A stretch of DNA of 64,000 bases from NCBI RefSeq assembly GCF_011365745.1, contig NZ_JAAOBY010000002.1:62001-126000 (forward strand), given 5' to 3'. The position numbers were made by a program, and so were the translations under genes. This stretch comes from Flavobacterium turcicum (GTDB lineage Bacteria > Bacteroidota > Bacteroidia > Flavobacteriales > Flavobacteriaceae). The notes below the pieces were generated by a model. That model saw nothing but the letters and a program-made list of their open reading frames with translations. It did no database searches and had not been told where the DNA came from. Below, one piece after another: positions 55,053-63,449 of this stretch; the stretch's first letter is position 1, and each line of letters begins with the position of its first letter.

Positions 55053-55502
55053 TTATTTTTTTAAAGTAAAACCCACGGGAACCATCAAAATTCCTTTTTC
55101 ATAGATGTTTAAGTAAAGTAAAACAGGTTTATTTTGACCTTGCCATTTAATCTGATATACATCTAAGAAACCTGCACCCATATCGCTTTTTGTGGTTGGA
55201 AAAGGACAACAGCTTTCTAATTTTTCATAACTTATTTTTTCGCCTTTTGGCCCAGCCAATGCATTCAAAAATCGTTCTTGGTTAATGGCTGTATTTGCTG
55301 TTCCGCTAAAAAATAAATTTATCGGGTAATCTTTGTCGTATCCATATTTTTTATCAGTGCTAAATTGAGTAATTATAAAGGTGTTGTTTTCGCTCAATCG
55401 TAGGTTTGGTGCCGAGTCATCGGTGTTTTTTAAAGTTGATTTGGTGCTAGTGCAAGAGCTTAGTTGTAGTGCCAAGATGGTTAAGAGGAGTAATTTTTTC
55501 AT
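55053..55502 (-). CDS. lipoprotein of unknown function
   Basis: A 149-residue product starting MKKLLLLTILALQLSSCTST, a signal peptide with a lipobox whose Cys17 would be acylated. I chose the ATG at 55502, since the 33-residue extension of the longer reading has no signal-like features. The mature part has two neighbouring cysteines (ESCCPFPTTKSDMGAGFLDV) and a basic C-terminus ILMVPVGFTLKK. No family function is recognised. It lies upstream of kdsA on the same strand, separated by a palindromic repeat, and divergent from the second YeeE/YedE pair. An envelope location is likely. Confidence 0.78.
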   Translation of the reverse strand: MKKLLLLTILALQLSSCTSTKSTLKNTDDSAPNLRLSENNTFIITQFSTDKKYGYDKDYPINLFFSGTANTAINQERFLNALAGPKGEKISYEKLESCCPFPTTKSDMGAGFLDVYQIKWQGQNKPVLLYLNIYEKGILMVPVGFTLKK

Positions 55503-55617
55503 GCTAGGTGGTTTTTTATATTTGTTTGTAGCGCTTTTTACGAGTTCAATTTCTAAAACAAAGATAATTGAAACTAATATGTATTGTATTTCTACATTCA
55601 AAAATTACAAGTGTTAA

Positions 55618-55646
55618 TTGAACTTTGCAAATGCTTCTTATATTTG
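55618..55646 (+). promoter_or_regulatory. promoter of the second YeeE/YedE pair
   Basis: TTG (55618-55620) and TATATTTG (55639-55646), 18 nt apart, match the Bacteroidota promoter and lie 18 bp before the start codon. This supports the start at 55665 rather than the longer reading from 55584. Confidence 0.68.
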
Positions 55647-55664
55647 TCTAAAAAATTCAAGAAT

Positions 55665-56225
55665 ATGGAAATAATTTTTCAAACCTGGCCTTGGTATATT
55701 TCAGGTTTTTTGATTGGTATGATAATGCTGGCACTTACTTATTTTGGAAAAGCTTTCGGGATGTCTTCGAACCTGCGCTCACTTTGTGCAATGTCTGGAT
55801 TGGGTAAAAAGGTTTCATTTTTTAATTTTGATTGGAAATCGCAGCGTTGGAATTTAGTTGTGGTCCTGGGTGCTATGCTTGGTGGATTTGTAGCAGTTCA
55901 ATTCATGAGCGACCCTTCTAACGTTAGTTTAAATCCTGCTACAGTCATACAATTAGAACAAATGGGTATTGATGCGCCAAATGGTAAACTGATGCCTGCG
56001 GCTCTTTTTGGGTCTGATGCAATTGCAAATCCTGCCACTCTTATTTTATTAGTTATTGGCGGAATTTTAATTGGTTTTGGCTCCCGTTATGCCGGCGGAT
56101 GTACGTCTGGTCATGCTATTTCTGGCTTGAGCAATTTGCAAATTCCATCTTTAAAAGCGGTTATTGGCTTTTTTATCGGAGGCTTATTGATGGCTCATTT
56201 TATTTTGCCTTATCTTTTATCCTAA
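55665..56225 (+). CDS. YeeE/YedE family half-size transporter, first of a pair (copy 2)
   Basis: A 186-residue paralogue of the protein at 15398. It carries the identical core GFGSRYAGGCTSGHAISGLS, including the invariant Cys. Differences include LRSLCAMSG for LRHACAIC, so one of the additional cysteines is missing here. The start (MEIIFQTWPWYISG) is supported by a promoter that overlaps the region an upstream start would occupy. It is followed after 19 bp by its partner. The family moves thiosulfate or related sulfur species; the change in cysteines suggests the two copies may differ in substrate. Confidence 0.88.
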   Translation: MEIIFQTWPWYISGFLIGMIMLALTYFGKAFGMSSNLRSLCAMSGLGKKVSFFNFDWKSQRWNLVVVLGAMLGGFVAVQFMSDPSNVSLNPATVIQLEQMGIDAPNGKLMPAALFGSDAIANPATLILLVIGGILIGFGSRYAGGCTSGHAISGLSNLQIPSLKAVIGFFIGGLLMAHFILPYLLS

Positions 56226-56244
56226 TCATTTTAAATAGTTCAAA

Positions 56245-56661
56245 ATGAAAAATATAATAAAATATCTTTTAGTGGGTTTTGTTTTTGGAATTGTCCTTAC
56301 AAAGTCCGAAGCCGTTTCGTGGTACCGAATTTACGAAATGTTTCAATTTCAATCTTTTCATATGTTTGGTATTATTACCGTTGCAATTGTAACTGGAGTA
56401 ATAGGGTTACAGCTAATCAAGCGTTTTAATGTTAAGGACAGTTCAGGTGCAGCGATTAATATTCCTGATAAGGAAAAAGGAAATGCCAGATATTGGATTG
56501 GTGGTCTTATTTTTGGATTGGGTTGGGCATTAGTTGGTTCTTGTCCAGGACCAATTTTTATATTAATTGGCGCAGGTTTTTGGAGTGTACTTATTGTGTT
56601 GTTTGGCGCGCTATTGGGTACCTTTTTGTACGGTGTCATTCGTTCAAAATTGCCTCATTAA
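56245..56661 (+). CDS. YeeE/YedE-like half-size transporter, DUF6691 type (copy 2)
   Basis: A 138-residue membrane protein, paralogue of the one at 15990 but without its polar N-terminal extension. It has the family signature GLIFGLGWALVGSCPGPIFI with Cys in GSCPGP, and EAVSWYRIYEMFQFQSFHMF near the N-terminus. The first copy has GCGWALTGACPGP, so this copy lacks the first of the two cysteines. It is the second gene of the pair and ends in a terminator. Confidence 0.87.
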   Translation: MKNIIKYLLVGFVFGIVLTKSEAVSWYRIYEMFQFQSFHMFGIITVAIVTGVIGLQLIKRFNVKDSSGAAINIPDKEKGNARYWIGGLIFGLGWALVGSCPGPIFILIGAGFWSVLIVLFGALLGTFLYGVIRSKLPH

Positions 56662-56688
56662 ACTAGAAGTAGTAAACTCAAATTAAAG

Positions 56689-56731
56689 CAAAAAACCTAC
56701 TCGAGATCAAATCAAGAATAGGTTTTTTTAT
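56689..56731. terminator. bidirectional terminator between the second YeeE/YedE pair and clpS
   Basis: AAAAAACCTA pairs with TAGGTTTTTT, with a 19-nt partly paired interior. Confidence 0.75.
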
Positions 56732-56749
56732 TGTTTTTAAACGAATTAA

Positions 56750-57025
56750 TTACACTATTTCAGCGCTAATTCCTGCCTCGAGCAGTTGCGTACATTGCGG
56801 TTTTAGCTTTTCAATAGGTCCCGTTTTTACGGTACATTTTCCGTTATAGTGTACAATTAAGGAACATTGCTCTGCTTGCTCAGGAGTATGATCGCATACA
56901 CGAATGAGAGTTTCAATAACATGATCAAAAGTGTTGACATCGTCGTTGTACACTATAATTTCATTTTCAAGCTGCACAGCCTCTTTTAAACTGACTCTTT
57001 CTCTAACTTTTTCTTTAGTACTCAT
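56750..57025 (-). CDS. clpS: ATP-dependent Clp protease adaptor protein ClpS
   Basis: A 91-residue adaptor that delivers N-degron substrates to Clp unfoldases. It contains IIVYNDDVNTFDHVIETLIR (about residues 28-47), which includes the DDVNTFD-type substrate-pocket motif, and QAEQCSLIVHYNGKCTVKTG. The length is normal. The unfoldase in this genome window is ClpC (45077-47623), which may be its partner, though ClpA-like partners elsewhere cannot be excluded. It is 48 bp downstream of prmA's 3' end reading leftward, so the two may form one transcript. Confidence 0.94.
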   Translation of the reverse strand: MSTKEKVRERVSLKEAVQLENEIIVYNDDVNTFDHVIETLIRVCDHTPEQAEQCSLIVHYNGKCTVKTGPIEKLKPQCTQLLEAGISAEIV

Positions 57026-57073
57026 TTTATTTGCTTTTTGTACTGTGATTATTACTTTTTACAAATATTAGTT

Positions 57074-57907
57074 CTAATTTACGTATTTTAATGATACCCA
57101 GTTGTTTCTTTCAAATTTTTTAACATAGGTCAACCCTTTTTCAGTGCATGACGCATCGATAAACGGGATGTCTTCTTGGTAAAAGCCACTCAACAACAAA
57201 GTCCCACCCGGATTTAAACAATCCACATATCTTTGCATATCATTTAATAAAATATTGCGATTGATGTTGGCAATAATCAAGTCGTAATTTTTCCCTGCAA
57301 GTAAAGCAGCTTCGCCTTCATACACGGTAATGTGTTTGCAATTGTTGCGTGCTGCATTTTCAATCGAGTTCAAATAACACCAATTGTCAATATCAATAGC
57401 ATCAATTGGTTGTGCGCCTTTCATTTCAGCTAAAATAGCTAAGATTGCCGTTCCGCAACCCATATCTAGTGTTTTAAGACCAGTAACATCCATTTCTAGT
57501 AAATGCTGAATCATCATGTGTGTAGTTTCATGGTGACCAGTTCCAAAACTCATTTTTGGTTCAATTACAATATCAAACTCTGCATCAGTTTTTGGGTGAA
57601 AAGGAGCTCTCACATGGCAATTCCCGTCTACGTCAATTGCTTCAAAGTTTTTTTCCCATTCTTCATTCCAGTTTACTTGCTCGATTTCTTCAAATGTGTA
57701 ATCAATTTCAAATTCTTCTGAACTTAAAATTTGTACTCCTTCTAAAATCATTTCGTCCCAAAGGTCTTTTTGTACAAAAGCTGAGATGCCGTTTTCTGTT
57801 TCGGTGAAACTTTCAAATGCTTTTTCTCCTAATTCAGCAATTAAAATTTCTGAACCCAATTCTTTTGGACTTATCGTAAAATGGTAGCCTATATAAATGT
57901 TTGACAT
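57074..57907 (-). CDS. prmA: ribosomal protein L11 methyltransferase
   Basis: A 277-residue SAM-dependent enzyme that methylates L11 lysines and its N-terminus. An N-terminal substrate-recognition domain (about 1-95) is followed by the methyltransferase core, with EPKMSFGTGHHETTHMMIQH, the SAM motif LKTLDMGCGTAILAILAEMK, IDAIDIDNWCYLNSIENAAR and the NPPY-like LIIANINRNILL. I chose the ATG at 57907 (MSNIYIGYHF): the longer reading (58024) would place its first codons in the divergent porin gene. A TACCTTTG promoter element (minus strand, 57922-57929) lies just upstream of this start. Confidence 0.94.
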   Translation of the reverse strand: MSNIYIGYHFTISPKELGSEILIAELGEKAFESFTETENGISAFVQKDLWDEMILEGVQILSSEEFEIDYTFEEIEQVNWNEEWEKNFEAIDVDGNCHVRAPFHPKTDAEFDIVIEPKMSFGTGHHETTHMMIQHLLEMDVTGLKTLDMGCGTAILAILAEMKGAQPIDAIDIDNWCYLNSIENAARNNCKHITVYEGEAALLAGKNYDLIIANINRNILLNDMQRYVDCLNPGGTLLLSGFYQEDIPFIDASCTEKGLTYVKKFERNNWVSLKYVN

Positions 57908-57921
57908 GCTTATTTTTTTTG

Positions 57922-57929
57922 CAAAGGTA
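57922..57929 (-). promoter_or_regulatory. -7 promoter element of prmA
   Basis: The minus strand reads TACCTTTG, ending 14 bp before the chosen prmA start. It fixes the start downstream of the longer ORF reading. Confidence 0.6.
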
Positions 57930-57950
57930 ACAATAGCGTAGCAAATGCAT

Positions 57951-57978
57951 TTGATATTTAAATAATATTTTACATTTG
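57951..57978 (+). promoter_or_regulatory. promoter of the porin gene
   Basis: TTG (57951-57953) and TACATTTG (57971-57978), 17 nt apart, match the Bacteroidota promoter, 23 bp before the start. Confidence 0.65.
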
Positions 57979-58001
57979 TAGGACAAACACACAACAAAAT
58001 A

Positions 58002-59225
58002 ATGAAAAAAATTGCCTTAATCATTGCGCTTGCTTTTTACATGAATTGTTCTGCTCAAGTGTCTATTAAACGAAGCAATCAAGACAATGATTTAAAACTT
58101 TCTGCTTTGCCCTATTATAGTTTTGGAAAAGGAATTGGGATCACTTCGCCAGATAGCTTGTACCAATTAAATATTAGGTTCCGAATGCAAAACAGAGTTA
58201 CCTACTTAGATAATGAAGGAGCTGCAGCTTCCTATGATGGGCAAATTCGTAGGTTGCGATTGCGCTTGGATGGTTATGTGGGCTCACCAAAATTTTTATA
58301 TGCGGTGCAATTGTCATTTGCCCCGGGCGATGTAGGTGAATTTAGAGAGGGAGAAAATATAAACATTATTCGCGATGCTGTGCTATTTTACAGACCCAAC
58401 AAAAATTGGAATCTCAGTTTTGGTCAAACGAAATTACCTGGAAATAGACAACGTGTAAATTCGTCAGGAGGATTGCAGTTGACCGATCGCTCCATCAATA
58501 ATGCTAAGTTTACTATTGATCGTGATTTTGGTTTTCAAGTTCACAATTTGAATGAATTTAAGGATGCGTTTTCGTATAATTTTAAAACTGCCATTTCAAC
58601 GGGAGAAGGCCGAAATATTACCGATAACGCTGATGCAGGTTTAGCTGTAACTGGTAAAGTAGAATTGTTTCCGTTTGGCGCTTTTGCAAAAGACGGTAGT
58701 TATTTTGAGGGAGATATTGTGCGAGAACCAAAGCCTAAATTAATGCTCTCCGGAGCTTTTCAGCAAAATAATCAAGCCAAGAGAACGCAAGGACAATTAG
58801 GAAATGATTTATTTCAAGCTCGAACTATGAAATCCGTTTTGTTGGATGCTATGCTCAAATACAATGGTTGGGCTTTCATGAGTAGTTATATGTCTAGAAC
58901 CACGAGTAAGAACGCTGTTACTTTTAGCCCTACTGACGCAAGCCTTTTTAATTTTGCTTATGTTGGTCATGGATTTGACCATCAAGTCAGCTATAATTTT
59001 GTATCAAATTATGAAGTAATTGGTCGTTTTTCAACTCAAAAGGTCGGAACTGATATTCAGACTTTGGCTCCCAATACCAAACAATATAGTTTAGGACTCA
59101 CCAAGTATATTTGGGAACATGCCTTTAAAGTACAAGGTGAAATTAGTTTTGATACACTAACTTTTTATTCAGGTGACAGAAAAAATAATTGGTACGCCCG
59201 TTTTCAAATTGAAATTGGGATCTAA
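58002..59225 (+). CDS. phosphate-selective porin O/P-like outer-membrane protein
   Basis: A 407-residue protein with a signal peptide (LIIALAFYMNCSAQ, residues 5-18) and a 16-strand type barrel. LYQLNIRFRMQNRVTYLDNE, RRLRLRLDGYVGSPKFLYAV, and the C-terminal YARFQIEIGI are OprO/P-like. The pattern is that of trimeric phosphate- or polyphosphate-selective porins. Whether it passes phosphate is unproven: it lacks a visible Lys/Arg ladder I could confirm. A single-gene unit, it has a strong promoter and a terminator shared with tpiA. Confidence 0.82.
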   Translation: MKKIALIIALAFYMNCSAQVSIKRSNQDNDLKLSALPYYSFGKGIGITSPDSLYQLNIRFRMQNRVTYLDNEGAAASYDGQIRRLRLRLDGYVGSPKFLYAVQLSFAPGDVGEFREGENINIIRDAVLFYRPNKNWNLSFGQTKLPGNRQRVNSSGGLQLTDRSINNAKFTIDRDFGFQVHNLNEFKDAFSYNFKTAISTGEGRNITDNADAGLAVTGKVELFPFGAFAKDGSYFEGDIVREPKPKLMLSGAFQQNNQAKRTQGQLGNDLFQARTMKSVLLDAMLKYNGWAFMSSYMSRTTSKNAVTFSPTDASLFNFAYVGHGFDHQVSYNFVSNYEVIGRFSTQKVGTDIQTLAPNTKQYSLGLTKYIWEHAFKVQGEISFDTLTFYSGDRKNNWYARFQIEIGI

Positions 59226-59227
59226 AA

Positions 59228-59264
59228 TAAAAAAACCGATGCTGTTAGAGCATCGGTTTTTTTT
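59228..59264. terminator. bidirectional terminator between the porin and tpiA genes
   Basis: AAAAACCGATGCT pairs with AGCATCGGTTTTT around a 5-nt loop, with T runs for both convergent genes. Confidence 0.93.
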
Positions 59265-59283
59265 GTTTTAAATAGGAGTTGTT

Positions 59284-60036
59284 TTAGATTGCAGTAACAA
59301 TTGCAACAAAATCATCTGCTTTTAAAGCAGCACCACCAATTAATCCGCCATCAACATCTGGCTTAGAGAAAATTTCTTTTGCATTTTCAGGTTTAACACT
59401 TCCTCCGTAAAGTATAGAAACAGTATCAGCGATATCATTTCCGTATGTTTTGCGAACAGTTTCTCTGATGAATTCGTGCATTTCTTGCGCTTGCTCTGGC
59501 GAAGCAGTTTCACCTGTGCCAATAGCCCAAACTGGTTCGTAAGCCAAAACAACTTGCTCCCAATCTTTTGCTTCAATTTGAAATAAACCATCTTTTAATT
59601 GGTTTTCTACCACATTAAAATGATTGGCTGATTGACGGTCCTTTAATTCTTCGCCAAAGCAAAAAATAACAGTCATATCATGTTCTAAAGCTGTGTTAAC
59701 TTTGTTTGCAATGAGTGCATCAGTTTCGTGAAAAATGGCACGTCGTTCAGAGTGACCTAAAATAACGATATCAACACCAACACTTTTCAACATGTCTGCT
59801 GAAATTTCTCCGGTGAATGCACCGCCTTCAGCTTGGTGTACGTTTTGCGCTGCAACCTTGATATTAGTAAATTCTAAATGATCTACTGCCGATGCTAAAT
59901 TGACAAATGTAGGTGCAACAATTACGTTTGTATCTGTATCAGTTGGAATTTTAGCGATTAATTCATTCAATAAATCTTCTGTTTGCTCCGCATTTTTATG
60001 CATTTTCCAGTTTCCAGCAACAATCTTTTTTCTCAT
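59284..60036 (-). CDS. tpiA: triose-phosphate isomerase
   Basis: A 250-residue glycolytic enzyme that interconverts dihydroxyacetone phosphate and glyceraldehyde 3-phosphate. The N-terminal catalytic Asn and Lys are in VAGNWKMHKN, the His in IVILGHSERR, and the catalytic Glu in VLAYEPVWAIGTGETASP. The phosphate loop is ILYGGSVKPENAKE. The family length and fold are complete. It is the last gene of a leftward cluster with DUF1599, BT_3928 and the TlpA-like protein, although a terminator follows BT_3928. A 52-bp gap separates it from the TlpA gene. Confidence 0.97.
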   Translation of the reverse strand: MRKKIVAGNWKMHKNAEQTEDLLNELIAKIPTDTDTNVIVAPTFVNLASAVDHLEFTNIKVAAQNVHQAEGGAFTGEISADMLKSVGVDIVILGHSERRAIFHETDALIANKVNTALEHDMTVIFCFGEELKDRQSANHFNVVENQLKDGLFQIEAKDWEQVVLAYEPVWAIGTGETASPEQAQEMHEFIRETVRKTYGNDIADTVSILYGGSVKPENAKEIFSKPDVDGGLIGGAALKADDFVAIVTAI

Positions 60037-60088
60037 TATAATTCTCTTGTAAGTTTATTAGTTTTTTCGTGTGTGTTAAAGTAGTAGA

Positions 60089-60586
60089 TTACTTTAAACT
60101 TTCTAGTGTTTCGTTAATTTTATCAAAGTCGGTTTCAATGGCTCTGTAAAGAACGATTTTACCTGTTTTGTCCACGATAATGTAACGCGGTATCCAATCG
60201 ATGTCCATTGCTTTTCCAAAAACACCCTTCATTTGGTCATTGGCCATATAGTGATCTCCCACCAAAGCGTGTTTCTCGATACCAGACTTCCATTTGTCAG
60301 CAGTTTTATCCATTGAAATAAATACGTAATCAACATTTGTGTGAGCAGCTTGCATTTCTTTTACCTTAGGCATTGCTTTTACACAGTCACCACACCACGA
60401 AGCCCAAACTTCAATTACTACGGTTTTACCTTTGTGTTTCTTTAAAATGTTTTTAAATGCTACTTGGCTACCATTTGGTGCCAAAAGCGTCTCTGATAAT
60501 GCTGTTTTTGAGAATGCGGTTTTTTGCGCATTAGTATTACATGAACAGCTCAAGATTACTAGAAATAGTGCTATTAATTTTTTCAT
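60089..60586 (-). CDS. TlpA-like thioredoxin-fold lipoprotein
   Basis: A 165-residue thiol-disulfide protein. The N-terminus KKLIALFLVILSCSCNTNAQ is a signal peptide with a lipobox-like SCSC. The thioredoxin fold carries the active site WASWCGDCVKAMPKVKEM, a CxxC of sequence CGDC. KTVVIEVWASW and YIIVDKTGKIVLYRAIET are the usual TlpA flanks. It probably works in the periplasm, reducing disulfides in cytochrome or other envelope protein maturation. It sits between BT_3928 (which has its own thioredoxin-like part) and tpiA on the same strand. Confidence 0.88.
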   Translation of the reverse strand: MKKLIALFLVILSCSCNTNAQKTAFSKTALSETLLAPNGSQVAFKNILKKHKGKTVVIEVWASWCGDCVKAMPKVKEMQAAHTNVDYVFISMDKTADKWKSGIEKHALVGDHYMANDQMKGVFGKAMDIDWIPRYIIVDKTGKIVLYRAIETDFDKINETLESLK

Positions 60587-60753
60587 TTTTATTTTCTTTT
60601 TAACAAAGTTACGTAAACAAATGTAATGCCAAATAGAGAAAAAGCATTTTTGAAATTATTATTCGAAAATCACAAATTTATATCGTTATCGTATAATAAT
60701 TGTGTAACAAATTTTCGTTTTTGCTCTGTATCATTTTACGTTCAACCATAAAA

Positions 60754-60788
60754 AAAGTCGTAAAACTCATGAGAGTATTTACGACTTT
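60754..60788 (-). terminator. terminator after the BT_3928-family gene
   Basis: AAAGTCGTAAA pairs with TTTACGACTTT, with an inner ACTC/GAGT stem. It lies 18 bp beyond the stop codon, with a T run on the minus strand. Confidence 0.82.
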
Positions 60789-60805
60789 GTAATTTGAACT
60801 TTTTT

Positions 60806-61906
60806 CTACCACTTAATTTGATCCAAGTCTTGATGATGTACTTTTTGTTTTACGGTACCTTTTTCAAGAAGTATAATACTTGGATTTGCTCTTTCAATAG
60901 TTTTAACTGTGATTGCATCACAAAAATAAAAATCAAAATTGTAACCGTATTTTTTTTGAGCCGCAGCTATATCCTCTGGTAATGAAGCCGTCATTCCTAC
61001 AACCTGATACCCTTTTGCGATAGCGGTTTTACTTAAATTTGCTAACTTTTTCATCCCATCGGCATCAGCATTTGGTAAATCATAAGCCGTAATTAAAAGT
61101 AATTTAGGAGCATTTAAAAATTCATCTTTATAATCAGAACCATCTTTTTCCATAATAAAATCATGAATAGGCGGTACGTAGCCTTCAGTAATTACCTTGT
61201 CTTTTCGGTCAACAAAAACGGCTCCTTCTGGTATCGCCATTAAATCAGCTTCTTTGAATTCTTTAGCAACACCGTCTACTTTGTAAATAAATACCATTTC
61301 AACTACTGATTTTGCAGCGCCATCAGGAATTTTCATGCCTGCTTGAATGCTGTTGCCCACTTTGTAAGGTCTAAAATCGATGATAGGCAAGTGGTTTAAA
61401 ACCCAATAGCCCATGAATGCCGAAGCTGCAATGCTTGCTAAAAACAAAGTATTTTGCAAAGCGGCAGGAAATAACGGTTTGATGAGTTTTTGGTTTCGGT
61501 ACAAAATCAAAATAAAAACTAACAATACCACATCTTTTGTAAATGATTCCCAAGGTGTTAATTTTAAAGCATCACCAAAACAACCACAATCTTTTACCAC
61601 ATTAAAATAAGCCGAGTAAAAAGTTAAGAATGTGAACAAGACAATTAAAATCAGTAAGCTCCAAACTGTAAACTTTGTTTTGTAGCCAATTAATAGCATT
61701 ACGCCCAAAACCACTTCAAGTATTACAAGAAATAGCGCTATTGCTAAAGCAAAAGGGACGAAAATTGGTAGGTTAAAAACGGGTTCGCTGAAGTATTCGG
61801 CGAGTTTGTATGAGAATCCTACTGGGTCATTTAACTTGATTAATCCTGAAATGATAAAAAGGATTCCGACAAATATTCTTGAAAATTGAGTAATTGAATT
61901 TTTCAT
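60806..61906 (-). CDS. BT_3928-family membrane protein (DoxX-like plus thioredoxin-like part)
   Basis: A 366-residue protein. The first 150 residues resemble DoxX/MauE-like membrane proteins: FSRIFVGILFIISGLIKLND, LFLVILEVVLGVMLLIGYKT and FTFLTFYSAYFNVVKDCGCF, with the Cys pair CGCF. A soluble, periplasmic C-terminal part (about 190-366) has thioredoxin-like elements but no CxxC that I can see. The family is conserved in Bacteroidota and of unknown function; a link to disulfide or quinone chemistry is suggested by the fold and the TlpA neighbour. It follows DUF1599 by 9 bp, so the two are co-transcribed. Confidence 0.88.
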   Translation of the reverse strand: MKNSITQFSRIFVGILFIISGLIKLNDPVGFSYKLAEYFSEPVFNLPIFVPFALAIALFLVILEVVLGVMLLIGYKTKFTVWSLLILIVLFTFLTFYSAYFNVVKDCGCFGDALKLTPWESFTKDVVLLVFILILYRNQKLIKPLFPAALQNTLFLASIAASAFMGYWVLNHLPIIDFRPYKVGNSIQAGMKIPDGAAKSVVEMVFIYKVDGVAKEFKEADLMAIPEGAVFVDRKDKVITEGYVPPIHDFIMEKDGSDYKDEFLNAPKLLLITAYDLPNADADGMKKLANLSKTAIAKGYQVVGMTASLPEDIAAAQKKYGYNFDFYFCDAITVKTIERANPSIILLEKGTVKQKVHHQDLDQIKW

Positions 61907-61915
61907 GTAAAGAAA

Positions 61916-62464
61916 TTATTTTTGAGAGCCAAAGCCCATTAAAATTAGTGCGAAAACCGCATAATTAAGCATGTCTTGATAATTAGCATCAATTCCTTCG
62001 GATACCAATGTTTTTCCTTTATTGTCCTCGATTTGCTTTACGCGAAGCAGTTTTTGTAAAATTAAATCGGTTAAGGATGCCACACGCATTTCGCGCCAAG
62101 CCTCACCATAATCGTGATTTTTGGCTTCCATGAGTTCTTTGGTTAAAGAAATTTTAGCATCATACAGAGCGGTTGCTTTGGCCACTTCAAGATCGGGTTG
62201 CTCTACGACTCCAAGTTCCAATTGTATTAAAGCCATTACCGCATAATTGATGATGCCGATAAATTCGCCTGTTTCATCCTCATCAATTTTTCGAGTTGTG
62301 TTTTCTTGAAGACTCCTAATGCGCTGTGCTTTGATGTAAATTTGATCAGTTAGTGATGGGAGTCGTAAAATGCGCCAAGCACAACCGTAATCTTTCATTT
62401 TGTTAACAAAAAGGCTGCGACATGTAGCAATCACGGCATCATATTCTTGTGAAGTATTCTTCAT
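61916..62464 (-). CDS. DUF1599 protein with two tandem domain copies
   Basis: A 182-residue protein. The family is named nucleotide-modification-associated domain 1 in Pfam. I chose the ATG at 62464 (MKNTSQEYDAVIATCR) rather than the longer reading. The protein consists of two repeats: KMKDYGCAWRILRLPSLTDQ (about 19-38) is matched by KNHDYGEAWREMRVASLTDL (about 112-131), and INYAVMALIQLELG by LNYAVFALILMGFG. The role is unknown. It is upstream of BT_3928 in one transcript, and divergent from folP. Confidence 0.88.
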   Translation of the reverse strand: MKNTSQEYDAVIATCRSLFVNKMKDYGCAWRILRLPSLTDQIYIKAQRIRSLQENTTRKIDEDETGEFIGIINYAVMALIQLELGVVEQPDLEVAKATALYDAKISLTKELMEAKNHDYGEAWREMRVASLTDLILQKLLRVKQIEDNKGKTLVSEGIDANYQDMLNYAVFALILMGFGSQK

Positions 62465-62615
62465 TATTGCTGTATATTTGTATTCAATTTTTTTCAAAAG
62501 TAAAGAATTAAGACCGAAGTTCAAAGTTCCAAAGTTGTTACACCACTCATATTAAACTTTCATCTTGCTGGTTTGGGCCTTACCACAAAAGGAATTGAAT
62601 TAAAACAAGTATAAA

Positions 62616-63437
62616 ATGACAATTAACTGTAAAGGAAATTTAATCGATTTAAGTAGTCCGAAGGTAATGGGGGTTTTAAATATTACACCCAATTCTTTTT
62701 TTGATGGTGGAAAGTATAAAGATGAAACTGCTTTTTTGACTCAGGTAGAAAAAATGCTTCAGGCAGGCGCTACTTTTATTGATGTAGGAGCTTATTCTAG
62801 TAAGCCAAATGCGGAGTTTGTAACCGAGCAAGAGGAAATTGAGCGCATTGTGCCCGTAATTGAATTGATTTTAAAACATTTTCCTGACACATTATTATCG
62901 ATAGATACTTTTAGGAGTGCTGTTGCAAAAGCTACTCTTGATAGCGGTGCAGCTCTTATAAATGATATTTCGGCGGGGAGTTTAGATGCTGAAATGTTTG
63001 AAGTTGTGGCTAAATACAATGTTCCTTATATCATGATGCACATGCGTGGCAATCCGCAGACGATGCAAACTTTGACAAATTATGATAATGTAGTAAAAGA
63101 TGTACTGTTTTATTTTTCTGAAAAAATAGCATTAGCACGCAGTTTTGGAATCAATGACCTCATTGTAGATCCTGGCTTTGGCTTTGCTAAAACTGTAGCT
63201 CAAAATTTTGAAATTTTCCAAAAATTAGACCATTTTCATATTCTTGAGTTGCCGTTGCTTGTTGGTATTTCTCGCAAATCGATGATATATAAAACTTTAG
63301 AAACAACCGCTCAGGAAGCCTTAAATGGTACAACAGTCTTGAATACTGTTGCGCTAACCAAAGGTGCTAAGATACTGAGAGTACATGATGTGAAAGAAGC
63401 TATGGAGTGCGTTACTTTACTTCAAAACTTGAAATAA
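62616..63437 (+). CDS. folP: dihydropteroate synthase
   Basis: A 273-residue folate enzyme that joins p-aminobenzoate to a pterin diphosphate. The phosphate-binding motifs are GVLNITPNSFFDGGKYKD (about residues 19-36) and FIDVGAYSSKPNAEFVTEQE. Loops include LLSIDTFRSAVAKATLDSGA, INDISAGSL, YIMMHMRGNPQTMQ and IVDPGFGFAKTVAQNFEIFQ, with the C-terminal GISRKSMI. The first and second loops are intact, so a functional enzyme is expected. It is divergent from DUF1599 and convergent with rlmH, from which it is separated by only 12 bp. Confidence 0.97.
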   Translation: MTINCKGNLIDLSSPKVMGVLNITPNSFFDGGKYKDETAFLTQVEKMLQAGATFIDVGAYSSKPNAEFVTEQEEIERIVPVIELILKHFPDTLLSIDTFRSAVAKATLDSGAALINDISAGSLDAEMFEVVAKYNVPYIMMHMRGNPQTMQTLTNYDNVVKDVLFYFSEKIALARSFGINDLIVDPGFGFAKTVAQNFEIFQKLDHFHILELPLLVGISRKSMIYKTLETTAQEALNGTTVLNTVALTKGAKILRVHDVKEAMECVTLLQNLK

Positions 63438-63449
63438 TTATTAATCAAT

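Noticed and set aside
55584..55664. Longer start of the second YeeE protein
   Set aside because: The promoter TATATTTG at 55639-55646 lies within the extension and the paralogue begins at the later Met.
57908..58024. Longer prmA start at 58024
   Set aside because: It would overlap the divergent porin start and promoter; the TACCTTTG element at 57922-57929 sits inside it.
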